A stretch of 64,000 nt of DNA from Thermococcus siculi (GCF_002214505.1 NZ_CP015103.1:1426001-1490000), one strand, 5' to 3'; counted from the first letter of the stretch, positions 42,196-50,804 are shown. Program-made: numbers and translations. Notes: generated from the sequence alone by a model not told the origin.

Positions 42196-42498
42196 ATGGG
42201 AGTGCGGAAACTCGGGGAGATAGAGGAGGTTCTCCGTCAACACAAGGGGGAACTCCGGGAGCGTTTTGGGGTTAGGAAGATAGCCATATTCGGTTCCTAT
42301 GCCCGGGGCGAGGAGACAAAGCTCAGCGACGTCGATATTCTGGTGGAATTCGAAAGACCGATAGGCTGGGAGATAGTGGACCTCAAGGACTACCTCGAAT
42401 CCCTGTTGGGGATAAAGGTTGACCTAATCACGAAAAACGCCGCAATGAGCAGGAAAGGGTTCTGGGAGCACATAAAAGGGGAGCTGGTCTATGTCTAA
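42196..42498 (+). CDS. mntA: MntA-like nucleotidyltransferase antitoxin
   Basis: A 100-residue minimal nucleotidyltransferase with FGSYARGEETKLSDVDILVEF (GSx10DxD), plus the later Asp in KVDLITKNA. In type VII systems MntA silences HepT by adding AMP residues to its Tyr. It ends 8 bases inside the hepT start, the usual overlap. ATG 42196 is chosen because it lies at the expected transcript start; the longer frame from 42127 covers the promoter. Confidence 0.9.
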   Translation: MGVRKLGEIEEVLRQHKGELRERFGVRKIAIFGSYARGEETKLSDVDILVEFERPIGWEIVDLKDYLESLLGIKVDLITKNAAMSRKGFWEHIKGELVYV

Positions 42499-42835
42499 GC
42501 GTGATCCCTGCCTCTTCCTCAACGATATCCTGGAGGCGATAGAGAAAATTGAAGAATACCTTGATGGCTACGACTTCGAAACCTTTGTGAAGGATAGAAA
42601 AACCGTTGACGCAGTTCTAAGAAACCTTGAAATAATCGGAGAAGCTGCAAAGAACGTTCCGGAGGATATCCGGGAGAAGTATTCGTCCGTCCCTTGGAGA
42701 AGGGTAGTGGGCCTGAGAAACGTCGTTGTCCATCACTATTTTGGCGTCGATCTCTCCGTGGTGTGGGTTATCGTCAGCTCTCAAGTTGGAGGGCTAAAAG
42801 AAGAAGTGGAGAAGATACTTCTGGAGGAGTGCTAA
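42491..42835 (+). CDS. hepT: HepT-like HEPN ribonuclease toxin (DUF86)
   Basis: A 114-residue HEPN protein with the catalytic RNVVVHHY motif (R-x4-H-x-Y), whose Tyr is the AMPylation site in characterised pairs. RDPCLFLNDILEAIEKIEEYL and NLEIIGEAAKNVPEDI are DUF86 hallmarks. It overlaps MntA and ends inside the last codons of convergent glyS (4 bp). Confidence 0.9.
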   Translation: MSKRDPCLFLNDILEAIEKIEEYLDGYDFETFVKDRKTVDAVLRNLEIIGEAAKNVPEDIREKYSSVPWRRVVGLRNVVVHHYFGVDLSVVWVIVSSQVGGLKEEVEKILLEEC

Positions 42836-44544
42836 CTTCCGAAAATCAGCTCCCTAAGCTTATCCGGCAGCTCCTCAATCTTAACCCTTACCTGCTCCCT
42901 CGTGTCGCGATCCCTGATCGTTACCGTCCCATCTTCGGGCGTCTGGTTGTCAACGGTTACGCAGTAGGGTGTTCCAATCTCGTCGTAGCGCATGTACCTC
43001 CTCCCGACGGTGTCCTTCTCGTCGTAGACCGCTATGAAGCCGGCCTTCTGGAGGGTTCTGAAGATATCGTAGGCTATTCCCTTCAGCGGCTCCTTGGCGA
43101 CCAGCGGGAGAATCGCGACCTCTATCGGCGCCATGTCCTTCTTAATCTTAAGGTACGTCCTGTCCTCTTCGATAACCAGCGAGTTCTCAAGGAGCAGGTA
43201 GAACGGCCTGTCTATTCCAAAGCTCGGCTCGAGGACGTGGGGAACGATTTTCTCTCCGGTTACCTTCTCCTCCACTTCCTTGATTATGAAGTCGTCCTTC
43301 TCAAGCTCGTAGCCCTCTATGGTTACTTTTCCGTCCTTATCGAGAAGCTCGACTACTTCGCGCTTCTTCTCCTCGTCCCAGCTCTGAATGATGTCGTTTA
43401 TCCTCTTGGCGTCCTTCTTGAGCTTTGGCCCAACCCTCTTCATGTTGAGGCTCACTTTGAGGTGCTTGACTATCTTCGGCTCGTCGTAGTGGATGAGGAC
43501 GGTCAGGTCAGCCCCGCTCATCTTCATGTGCTTGCTGAGGTCATAGTCTCCCCTGTTGGCTATACCGACGCACTCCACCCAGCCGAAGCGCTCGCTGTGG
43601 ATTTCCGCGTCCCACGTGTCGCGGGAGTAGTGCGCTCTCTCCTCCGGGAGCTGCTGGCGGAAGCGTATCTTGTCCTCGGGGATGCCTATGTCGAGGAGAA
43701 CCCTCTTGACCATGACCATGTAGTATGCGAAGAAGGTGTTCATGATGTAGCCCTTCTTCACGGCCTCCTCCGCCGTCATCTCGACCATCCCAAGCCCCTT
43801 GAGCTGGTGTTCAATCGGGTAGAGCCTCAGCTTTTCGTCCTTGACCTCGTCGAAGTGCGGGTGTTCGGTCTCCTTCGGGTTGAAGAATATCTCCGCCTCC
43901 GCCTGCGTGAACTCCCTGAGGCGGAGCATCCCCTGTCTCGGCGAGATCTCGTTGCGGTAGGCCTTCCCTATCTGGAAGACGCCGAAGGGAAGTTTGTTCC
44001 TCGCGAAGGCGTTTAACCTTCTGAAGTTGACGAATATTCCCTGTGCCGTCTCGGGCCTCAGATAGCCCTTCTGGTCGCCGTAGGGGCCTATCTTCGTCTC
44101 GAACATTAGGTTGAAGTACCAGACCTCGCCAAGCTCGCCGCCGCACTCGGGGCACTTTATGCCATGTTCGCGAATTAGCTCCGTGAGGTGATCGGCGCTC
44201 ATTCCCTCGGTGTCTATTCCTAACGCTTCTTCAACGAGGTGGTCAGCCCTGAAGCGAGCGCCGCACTTTTTGCACTCAACGAGGGGATCAACGAACTTCT
44301 CGACGTGACCGCTCGCTATGAAGACCTTCTCCGGCGTTATGTCCGGTGTCTCAAGCTCGAAGAAGCCCTCCCTCTGGAAGGCCTCCCTTATCTTCCGCTC
44401 GATTTTACGCTTTATGGCCGCCCCGAGCGGGCCGTAGTCGTAGAATCCGCGTGAACCGCCATAGATCTCAAAACTACCCCAGGCAAAGCCTCTTCTCCTC
44501 ATCAGATCCTGCAGAACCTCATACTTGTCGGGCTTTTCTCCCAT
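42832..44544 (-). CDS. glyS: Glycyl-tRNA synthetase
   Basis: A 570-residue class II aminoacyl-tRNA synthetase of the archaeal/eukaryal alpha2 type. Motif 1 region near GSRGFYDYGPLGAAIKRKI, zinc-type CKKCGARF...CPECGG in an insertion, motif 2 FQIGKAYRNEISPRQGMLRLREFTQAE, motif 3 EPSFGIDRPFYLLL, and a C-terminal anticodon-binding domain. GGTGGTGAG precedes ATG 44544. The ORF track on the other strand over this gene is a shadow. Confidence 0.97.
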   Translation of the reverse strand: MGEKPDKYEVLQDLMRRRGFAWGSFEIYGGSRGFYDYGPLGAAIKRKIERKIREAFQREGFFELETPDITPEKVFIASGHVEKFVDPLVECKKCGARFRADHLVEEALGIDTEGMSADHLTELIREHGIKCPECGGELGEVWYFNLMFETKIGPYGDQKGYLRPETAQGIFVNFRRLNAFARNKLPFGVFQIGKAYRNEISPRQGMLRLREFTQAEAEIFFNPKETEHPHFDEVKDEKLRLYPIEHQLKGLGMVEMTAEEAVKKGYIMNTFFAYYMVMVKRVLLDIGIPEDKIRFRQQLPEERAHYSRDTWDAEIHSERFGWVECVGIANRGDYDLSKHMKMSGADLTVLIHYDEPKIVKHLKVSLNMKRVGPKLKKDAKRINDIIQSWDEEKKREVVELLDKDGKVTIEGYELEKDDFIIKEVEEKVTGEKIVPHVLEPSFGIDRPFYLLLENSLVIEEDRTYLKIKKDMAPIEVAILPLVAKEPLKGIAYDIFRTLQKAGFIAVYDEKDTVGRRYMRYDEIGTPYCVTVDNQTPEDGTVTIRDRDTREQVRVKIEELPDKLRELIFGS

Positions 44545-44601
44545 CGCTCACCACCTGAAACTGGAGTAAGGACATTTCATAAAAAGCTTTTGGGAACACC
44601 G

Positions 44602-44616
44602 TTGGCAATTTGCCAA
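44602..44616. promoter_or_regulatory. Palindrome TTGGCAA-T-TTGCCAA upstream of glyS
   Basis: A perfect 7-1-7 palindrome between the pullulan hydrolase stop (44643) and the glyS TATA-like CTTTTTATG (about 44577-44586 on the minus strand). It is either an operator above the glyS promoter or part of the upstream terminator; a T-rich stretch (minus strand) precedes it. Confidence 0.45.
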
Positions 44617-44642
44617 AGGGAGAAAGAAAAAGAAGAGAAAAC

Positions 44643-46922
44643 TCAGCCCCTCTCCAGGATGATGACGCTAATAGGCGGCACCTCGATGGTGCCGGAAAGT
44701 GGATCTGAGGGGCTGTAATCCTCGGGCCAGATCACTTTCCATTCTCCCTGCGGAAGCTCCAGCGAGGCGGATTTCTTCCAGCTGTTGGCGACCACCAGAA
44801 CCTCGTTATTGTGCCCCCTAAAGAAGGCCATCATTCCTCCCTCGGCGGTGTAGAACCTTATTGCACTGCTCCTGAGCGCTGGGGTGCCCCTTCTAAGTTC
44901 TGCCAGCGCCCTGTAGTGGTTCAGGACGTCCTTGTTGGCCTTATCCCACTGTATCGGGTAGCGCTGCTCATCGTAGTGGCCCTTGTCCCCGAGCAGTCCC
45001 CTCTCGTCCCCCTGGAAGGTGACAGGAGTCCCGGGCAGGGTGTAGAGGAGCGTTGAGAGGAGCTTGAGTCTCTGAATGGACTCGTCTGACGGCGTGTCGC
45101 CAAGGCTTCCCCCACCGAGATCCGTGAGGACCCTCGATGTGTCGTGCGAATCAACGAGGTTGAAGCCCATAGCAACGACGTTCTCGCCGTAGGAAGCATA
45201 GTAGCGTCCCATCAGCTTCATAGCGCTCTCTCCGCTGAGAAGACCCTTTGCGTAGTTCAGGAGTATGTCTCTTCCAAGGGCATAGTTCATGAGCGAGTCG
45301 AAGCGGTCTCCTTTAACCCACTCCGGGGAGAGCGTCCATATTTCGCCGACTAGATACGCGTCGGGCTTTTCTTCCTTGACTGCCTCTCTCAGCTCCGGGA
45401 AGAACGTCTCCGGGTCGAGGACCTCGTTCGGCACGTCGACCCTTATTCCATCGAAGCCGAACTTTATCCAGTGAACTGCGGCCCCTATGAGGTACTCCCT
45501 GACCTCTGGGTTGGATGTGTTGAGCTTTGGAAGGCTTCCGAAGCCCCACCAGCCGACGTAGGCGTTCCCATCGCCGAGCTTGAAGGGCCATTGCTTGATG
45601 AAGAACCAGTCCCAGTAGGGGCTTTCGTTACCCTTCTTCCAGACGTCGAGGAAGGCTGGATTCCCTATGCCGCAGTGATTGGGCACGAAGTCGAAGATTA
45701 CCCTAATCCCCCTCTTGTGGGCTTCATTCAAGAACTCTCTCAGCTCCTCTTCGGTCCCGAACTTCGGGTCGAGCCTGTAGTAATCGTAGGTGTCGTAGCC
45801 GTGGGCGCTTCCGGAGAGGCTGATCGGGTTGAGGTAGATTATCGTGACGCCGAGGCTCTGGAGGTAGTCGAGCTTCTCAGTAATCCCCTTTATATCGCCG
45901 CCGAAGTACTGGTGGCAACAGTGGAGCGGGGTTATGGGGTCGCTCCAGTTGGAGAGGATCGGTTGGCCGGGATTGACTTGGTTCAGGATTAGCTCGTCGT
46001 GGTCTAAAGCGAGGACATCGTTGCTCTTATTGCCGTTGTTGAACCTGTCGGGGAATATCTGGTAGGTTATCCCGTTGCTCACCCACCCCAGCTGGGGGAA
46101 TCTGTCAACACCGTCGAAGCTGAAGAAGGGGTTATCGCTCGTGTTCAGGACGGCGAACCTCTCACCATCGGGGGAGTTTATGAGAATGTAGTACTTCATC
46201 TCCTCAAATGGCGCCTCCGTACGCCATACTTCACCAAAATCCCACCAGACCTGGAGTTTCATCGTGTAGTTCCCGTGGTTTGTTACCAGAACCGCGGACT
46301 CAACGGTTCCCCTCTTCGCTTCGAGCCTTACCACAGTTCTGTTGTCTGCAATGCTGAGGTAGGCTGGATCGGCGGGATCGAACTCCACGTAGAAGGTCGT
46401 GCTCCCTTTGACGATCCTAACCGCGTTCTTCCCCCCGTAGCCGTCCGGGGCGTAATCATCTGCGTCAGGATCGTAGGGCCTTCCAGTACCATCGTCGGAC
46501 ATGTCCTTGACCCACTGGCCGTTGATGAAGTACTTGTACTCGTACCTTCCGGGGCGGAGACAGACCGTTAGCTCCCACGTGCCGTTTTCCAGCTTCATCG
46601 GCCACTCTCCCCAGTCGTTGAAGCTCCCGCGGAGGCTGACCGATTTCACCGTCTTGTTCCCGGGATTGTAGGTGAACTTAACCGGGACTCTTCCCGAGGG
46701 GCAACTCTTTCCAGTGCCGGTGTAAATCGGCGTGTAGTTGCCGGCCGGAAGTTCGGGTTCCTCGGGGGGAGCCTGCGTCGTTGTGGTGGTCGGAGAAGGC
46801 GTCGATGATGTGGTCGTTAGACTCTGTGAAGGTGTCGTCGTTGGGGTTCCTGATGGGGAGATGCAGCCGCTCACCGCGGCAACCAGAAGCAGGAGAACGA
46901 GCAACAGGCCGCCTCTTTTCAT
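44643..46922 (-). CDS. Type III pullulan hydrolase (GH13), lipoprotein
   Basis: A 759-residue secreted starch/pullulan-degrading enzyme. A lipoprotein signal ends VSGC (residue 20), followed by a Thr/Ser/Pro linker (~22-55). A starch-binding/glycogen-recognition strand domain (CBM48-like) has SVSLRGSFNDWGEWPM. The GH13 barrel shows FDFVPNHC (region I), GIRVDVPNE with nucleophile Asp496, GEIW with acid/base Glu527, and SHDTSR with Asp594. Length and layout match the T. kodakarensis type III pullulan hydrolase (TK1774, 765 residues). GGTGA precedes the ATG. Confidence 0.93.
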   Translation of the reverse strand: MKRGGLLLVLLLLVAAVSGCISPSGTPTTTPSQSLTTTSSTPSPTTTTTQAPPEEPELPAGNYTPIYTGTGKSCPSGRVPVKFTYNPGNKTVKSVSLRGSFNDWGEWPMKLENGTWELTVCLRPGRYEYKYFINGQWVKDMSDDGTGRPYDPDADDYAPDGYGGKNAVRIVKGSTTFYVEFDPADPAYLSIADNRTVVRLEAKRGTVESAVLVTNHGNYTMKLQVWWDFGEVWRTEAPFEEMKYYILINSPDGERFAVLNTSDNPFFSFDGVDRFPQLGWVSNGITYQIFPDRFNNGNKSNDVLALDHDELILNQVNPGQPILSNWSDPITPLHCCHQYFGGDIKGITEKLDYLQSLGVTIIYLNPISLSGSAHGYDTYDYYRLDPKFGTEEELREFLNEAHKRGIRVIFDFVPNHCGIGNPAFLDVWKKGNESPYWDWFFIKQWPFKLGDGNAYVGWWGFGSLPKLNTSNPEVREYLIGAAVHWIKFGFDGIRVDVPNEVLDPETFFPELREAVKEEKPDAYLVGEIWTLSPEWVKGDRFDSLMNYALGRDILLNYAKGLLSGESAMKLMGRYYASYGENVVAMGFNLVDSHDTSRVLTDLGGGSLGDTPSDESIQRLKLLSTLLYTLPGTPVTFQGDERGLLGDKGHYDEQRYPIQWDKANKDVLNHYRALAELRRGTPALRSSAIRFYTAEGGMMAFFRGHNNEVLVVANSWKKSASLELPQGEWKVIWPEDYSPSDPLSGTIEVPPISVIILERG

Positions 46923-46933
46923 GTTTTCACCGT

Positions 46934-46950
46934 AATCACCGTGGGTGATA
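46934..46950 (-). promoter_or_regulatory. Thermococcales glycolytic motif at the pullulan hydrolase gene
   Basis: Read on the minus strand: TATCAC-CCACG-GTGATT, a TGM with one mismatch in the last base. It lies downstream of the TATA element (CATATAAGT, about 46954-46962), over the transcript start and just before the ribosome site. In T. kodakarensis this position is used by Tgr to repress sugar-catabolism genes until maltooligosaccharide is present. Confidence 0.8.
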
Positions 46951-47067
46951 TAGACTTATATGTCTTTCCCGCGGGCCTCCTGGAGAAAGCTGAGGGAGGA
47001 CGGAAAGAGTTATAAACCGTTCCCCTCGTTATCGCTATGAGCTTTGATTATTTGGAGGTGCGTGAAA

Positions 47068-47298
47068 ATGGCGGAAAGACCACTCGATGTTATCCACAGG
47101 TCCCTTGACAAGGATGTCCTCGTGCTCCTGAAGAGGGGTTCCGAGTTCAGGGGCAAGCTTATCGGTTATGACATCCACCTGAACGTCGTCCTCGCCGACG
47201 CCGCTCTCATTCAGGACGGCGAGGAGATCAAGAGATACGGTAAAATCGTCATCAGGGGAGACAACGTCCTGGCCATCTCCCCGGTCGAGCTTGAGTGA
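47068..47298 (+). CDS. Sm-like archaeal protein (LSm)
   Basis: A 76-residue single-domain Sm fold: Sm1 part VLVLLKRGSEFRGKLIGYDIHLNVVL and Sm2 part KIVIRGDNVLAISP. Archaeal LSm proteins form heptameric rings binding U-rich RNA ends. GGAGGTG is seven bases before ATG 47068; the longer frame from 47044 crosses it. Paired with L37e, a conserved archaeal arrangement. Confidence 0.95.
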   Translation: MAERPLDVIHRSLDKDVLVLLKRGSEFRGKLIGYDIHLNVVLADAALIQDGEEIKRYGKIVIRGDNVLAISPVELE

Positions 47299-47318
47299 GA
47301 GACTAGCGGGGTGATACA

Positions 47319-47510
47319 ATGGGAGCGGGAACAGAACCCAAGGGCAGGAGGAACCACACTCCGACTCACATTAAGTGCAGGCGCTGCGGAAGGCGCGCCT
47401 TTAACGTCAAGAAGGGCTACTGTGCCGCCTGCGGCTTCGGCAGGAGCAGGCGCATGAGGAAGTACAGCTGGTCCCACAAGTGGAGGAAGAAGAGGAACCT
47501 CGCCTACTGA
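47319..47510 (+). CDS. rpl37e: Ribosomal protein L37e
   Basis: A 63-residue zinc-ribbon protein of the large subunit, CRRCG...CAACG (residues 20-40), surrounded by Lys/Arg. It begins [12 protein letters not shown] and ends [16 protein letters not shown]. It follows the Sm-like gene by 20 bases and is probably co-transcribed. Confidence 0.97.
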   Translation: MGAGTEPKGRRNHTPTHIKCRRCGRRAFNVKKGYCAACGFGRSRRMRKYSWSHKWRKKRNLAY

Positions 47511-47512
47511 AT

Positions 47513-47532
47513 CCCTTTTATTTTCTCCTTTG
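47513..47532 (+). terminator. T-rich terminator after L37e
   Basis: CCCTTTTATTTTCTCCTTTGCC follows the L37e stop. It has two T runs and no stem, matching archaeal-style termination. Confidence 0.4.
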
Positions 47533-47620
47533 CCCGCTTTTCTGAAGCCGTGATATTTCAATCCTTACCGCAACCCTTATTAACTCAAACGCCGTTCTGC
47601 CCGTTTAGAGGGGCGTCTTA

Positions 47621-48991
47621 ATGGTACACCTAAACGAGAACCAGCGGAGGCTATGGGCGCTCGCCTGGCCCGCCATAATGGGAAACATCTCCCAGACCCT
47701 TCTCAACCTAGTGGACATGATGATGGTGGGCCAGCTCGGGGCGCTGGCTCTGGCCGCCGTCGGCCTCGGCGGCCAGGTCAGCTGGTTCATGATGCCGATA
47801 ATGGCGGCCGTGGCAACTGGAACCCTGGCCCTCGTAGCTAGGTTCGTTGGGGCGAAGGACGATGAGAACGCCACCCTGGCCCTCGAGCAGAGCCTCTACC
47901 TGGCGTTCCTCCTCGGAATCCCCGTCATGCTCTTTGGCTGGTTCTTCGGCGACGATATCCTCAGGATAATGGGGGCGAAGCCCGACGTTGTTTCCCTGGG
48001 ATACGCCTATATCAAGGTCCTCTTCGCGTTCTATCCGGTAAGATTCGTTGGATTCACGGCATTCTCTGCCCTGAGGGGGGCAGGTGACACCAAGACGCCC
48101 ATGAAGCTCGGAATACTGATGAACATCATCAACGCGGTTCTCGATTACCTCCTCATCTACGGTAAACTCAGCTTTCCGAAGCTAGGCGCCGTAGGCGCCG
48201 CCTGGGCCTCTGGAATTGGAATAACGACCTCGATGCTGATCGGTCTCTATCTCCTCTGGAGCGGTCGGCTGGTCCTCCGCTTCAGACCTAGCTGGAGCTT
48301 CCATCTGGATATGGCCGAAAGGATACTCCGCATTGGAATCCCCACGATGATAGAGCGCGGCATTTTCAGCTTCTACAACTTCCTCTACATGAGCATAGTA
48401 ACGCGCTTCGGCACTGTGGCGCTGGCGGCCCACCAGGTTGGCCTGCGCGTCGAGAGCATAGCCTACATGCCGGCCTTCGGCTTCAACGTGGCAACCTCGG
48501 CCTTAGTCGGCCAGAGCCTTGGCGAGGGGAACCCAGAAAAAGCGGAGAAGACCGTCTACGAGGCCCTGAAGATGGTTGGGGCCTTCATGGCCGTTATGGC
48601 CTTCATCCTGATAGTCTTCCCGCGCTACCTGGTTATGCCATTCATAAATCCGAGCGACCCCCACTACGGCGACGTGATGCGCCTCGCGAGCATCTACCTC
48701 ATAATAGTTGGAATAAGCGAGATCCCCCTTGGCTGGCTCTTCGTCCTCGGCGGTGCCCTGAGGGGAGCCGGAGACACCAAGACCCCGATGTACATAACCG
48801 CCGTCAGCAAGCTCCTTTTCAGGATAGTGCCTGCCTACCTGCTCGGATTCGGCTTCACCATCGGGCCGGTTCACTTCGAGGGACTAGGCGTGATAGCGGC
48901 GTGGATAGCGATGAGCCTGGAAACATTCACGACAGCTGCCCTCTTCTGGTGGGCGTTCAAGAGGGGGAAGTGGAAGTACGTGAGGGTGTAG
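47621..48991 (+). CDS. MATE-family multidrug/Na+ efflux pump
   Basis: A 456-residue membrane protein of about twelve segments in two related halves. LAWPAIMGNISQTLLNLVDMMMVGQLG is the typical MATE start, GAGDTKTPM occurs twice (once in each half), and ALRGAGDTKTPMYI repeats the pattern. Members export cationic drugs with Na+ or H+; natural substrates are unknown. GAGGGG is eight bases before ATG 47621. No regulator adjoins. Confidence 0.9.
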   Translation: MVHLNENQRRLWALAWPAIMGNISQTLLNLVDMMMVGQLGALALAAVGLGGQVSWFMMPIMAAVATGTLALVARFVGAKDDENATLALEQSLYLAFLLGIPVMLFGWFFGDDILRIMGAKPDVVSLGYAYIKVLFAFYPVRFVGFTAFSALRGAGDTKTPMKLGILMNIINAVLDYLLIYGKLSFPKLGAVGAAWASGIGITTSMLIGLYLLWSGRLVLRFRPSWSFHLDMAERILRIGIPTMIERGIFSFYNFLYMSIVTRFGTVALAAHQVGLRVESIAYMPAFGFNVATSALVGQSLGEGNPEKAEKTVYEALKMVGAFMAVMAFILIVFPRYLVMPFINPSDPHYGDVMRLASIYLIIVGISEIPLGWLFVLGGALRGAGDTKTPMYITAVSKLLFRIVPAYLLGFGFTIGPVHFEGLGVIAAWIAMSLETFTTAALFWWAFKRGKWKYVRV

Positions 48992-49041
48992 TGCCAGAAA
49001 CGTTTATATCTCTGTATGACGATTGTGTAAACGGTGGTTGT

Positions 49042-49263
49042 ATGGCGGTTATAAGCGTCCGCATTCCCGACGAACTCAAGGCCAAGATGAAGGAACTCGA
49101 CGTGAACTGGAGCGAAGAAATACGGAGGTTCATTGAAAAAAAGATCAGGGAAGAAGAGAAGGAGAAAACCCTCCGGGAAATGCACGAACTCCTAGCTGGA
49201 GGCACCCCCGCTGAGAAGGGAACCGCAGCGAAGTACGTGAGGGATGACCGTGATAGTAATTGA
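49042..49263 (+). CDS. VapB-like antitoxin, pair 2
   Basis: A 73-residue protein with an N-terminal ribbon-helix-helix strand (AVISVRIPDELKAKMKEL) and a charged helical tail that would wrap the toxin. It overlaps the VapC gene by 20 bases. GGTGG precedes ATG 49042, with TATA CGTTTATATC upstream. The longer frame from 48901 overlaps the end of the MATE gene. Confidence 0.82.
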   Translation: MAVISVRIPDELKAKMKELDVNWSEEIRRFIEKKIREEEKEKTLREMHELLAGGTPAEKGTAAKYVRDDRDSN

Positions 49264-49648
49264 CGCCTCCCTACTGGCCAGATACGTCCTTCTGGAGCCG
49301 GGATGGGAAGATATGGAGAGGTTTCTCCAGAATGACCTTGTCTCCCTGGAGTACGCTCTGGTGGAAGTTTCAAACGCACTGTGGAAGCACCACGTCCTCT
49401 ACAATCGAATAAGCAGGGAGGAGTTTGAGCGACGCTGTCAGGTCGTGGACATGCTCCCCAGCGTCGTGCTCTTTGAGAATCCAATGAGGTATCTGGGAAA
49501 TGCCAGGAAAATTGCCGCGGATCGGGGAGTGACCGTTTACGATGCCCTCTACATAGCCCAGGCCCTCAAGTACGGCTCTCTGGCTACAAGCGACAAAAAG
49601 CAGGGAAGAGTGGCGGAAGGGCTGGGCGTTGATGTGATTTACATCTAA
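49244..49648 (+). CDS. VapC PIN-domain toxin, pair 2
   Basis: A 134-residue PIN ribonuclease: Asp in VIVIDASLLARYVL, Glu in YALVEVSNALWK, Asp in TVYDALYIAQA and Asp in ATSDKKQG. This is a standard VapC metal site. Its stop overlaps the convergent ferritin-VIT1 gene by 4 bp. Confidence 0.9.
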   Translation: MTVIVIDASLLARYVLLEPGWEDMERFLQNDLVSLEYALVEVSNALWKHHVLYNRISREEFERRCQVVDMLPSVVLFENPMRYLGNARKIAADRGVTVYDALYIAQALKYGSLATSDKKQGRVAEGLGVDVIYI

Positions 49649-50739
49649 AGCGCTGAGACGTGGAATAGCGCCTCCATGGCCCTTCCGAAGAGGTAGCTCA
49701 GGAACGCCGCGCCGAGGCCCGTTGCCACCATCTCGACGACCTTCTTTCTAATCGATATCCCCGAGAGGAGGGATATCAGCGTGGCCACTATCGCGAGGGC
49801 AGAGCCGGCCAGCAGCACCGAGAGGGGCAGCGCCGTCAGGGAGCTTGACGTCAGGAAGTACGGGGTAACCGGGAACGCAACGCCGAGGAAGTAAGCAAGA
49901 CCCGTGTAGAGGGCGGAGCGGAGCTCGTTCTCATCGGTTTCCGGGATAAGGAGCCTCATGACAGCATCGCTCTTCCCAGCCAGCTCTTCGGCGGTTTTCT
50001 CCGCCACGTCTTCCGGAACGCCCCCCTCAACCAGCCTTGAAACAAGCTCCTCCTTCACCTTTTCGGGCGAGACCTTGAATAGAACCTCCATTCTCTCCCT
50101 TATCGATTCGTTGACCTGTCTCTGGGAGCGGACCGAGATGAAGGCCCCTATCGCCATCGAGAGCGCTCCGGCGACGCCGACGATGAGACCGCTTATGCCA
50201 ACCAGCTGGGGGTTGTCAGGATAAACGGCCGAGAGACCGGTGACAGCGCCGAGGATCTCAACCAGGCCATCGTTCATTCCCAGAACGAAGTCCCTGATGT
50301 TCTCGACGTGGAAGCGCTTCTTGCTCTCATAGAAAAACTTCTCATGCTCCAGCTCGTCGAGGATTACCCCCTTTATATCCTCGAACTCCTGGGGAGTGAA
50401 CCTGTCCGCGTATGTTGTGAGGTATCTGAAGTACTTCCCTATGGCACTGTTCTCGCCCATCTCAAGGATGGAAGCCACCGCTCCCGGTCCAAGGAGTCTC
50501 CTGAGGAGCTTTATGCTGAACACCGAGAGGCCCCTCACCTTTGGCCGGGGGATTTCACCGCCGTGGTTCTTGAGGAAACCGTACCAGAACCTCGCGTGCT
50601 TCGACTCTATGTTGGAGAGTCTGAGGAACTCCTCCTTTATCCTCTCGTCCTTCTCCATTTTTGCCAGCTGAGCGTAGAGAACTGAATCAGCGTACTCGTC
50701 CCTGTAGAACTCCCTCGCGAGCTTCAGCATCTCGCCCAT
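49645..50739 (-). CDS. Ferritin-like domain fused to a VIT1/CCC1 iron/manganese transporter
   Basis: A 364-residue protein. An N-terminal ferritin/rubrerythrin-like four-helix domain covers ~1-140 (EYADSVLYAQLAKMEKDERIKEEF; NIESKHARFWYGF; ILDELEHEKFFYE supply the Glu and His of a di-iron site). It is followed by a VIT1 membrane domain: NIRDFVLGMNDGLVEILGAVTGLS and five segments. Fusions of this kind (erythrin-VIT1/MbfA) oxidise and export or store iron. ATG 50739 follows GGTGGG; the in-frame GTG upstream is less likely. Confidence 0.88.
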   Translation of the reverse strand: MGEMLKLAREFYRDEYADSVLYAQLAKMEKDERIKEEFLRLSNIESKHARFWYGFLKNHGGEIPRPKVRGLSVFSIKLLRRLLGPGAVASILEMGENSAIGKYFRYLTTYADRFTPQEFEDIKGVILDELEHEKFFYESKKRFHVENIRDFVLGMNDGLVEILGAVTGLSAVYPDNPQLVGISGLIVGVAGALSMAIGAFISVRSQRQVNESIRERMEVLFKVSPEKVKEELVSRLVEGGVPEDVAEKTAEELAGKSDAVMRLLIPETDENELRSALYTGLAYFLGVAFPVTPYFLTSSSLTALPLSVLLAGSALAIVATLISLLSGISIRKKVVEMVATGLGAAFLSYLFGRAMEALFHVSAL

Positions 50740-50780
50740 CTGCCCACCCACACCTTGTTCTCCCCAGGGATTAATAAGCT

Positions 50781-50804
50781 CTCCGGACCGGAGGGTTTAT
50801 ATAT
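50781..50804 (+). promoter_or_regulatory. Palindrome and TATA box before dac
   Basis: CTCCGG-A-CCGGAG (50781-50793) directly abuts GGGTTTATATATTC, a TATA element. A second, weaker TATA-like TTTTTATAAC sits nearer the start. The palindrome overlapping the BRE position suggests a regulator site. Confidence 0.45.

Noticed and set aside
42694-44016. 440-residue plus-strand frame over glyS
   Set aside because: It overlaps conserved glycyl-tRNA synthetase on the other strand and shows no family motif; it arises from codon bias.
49016-49041. Possible second C/D-box sRNA (ATGACGA before VapB)
   Set aside because: A single box C-like word without D, D' or C' boxes in spacing.
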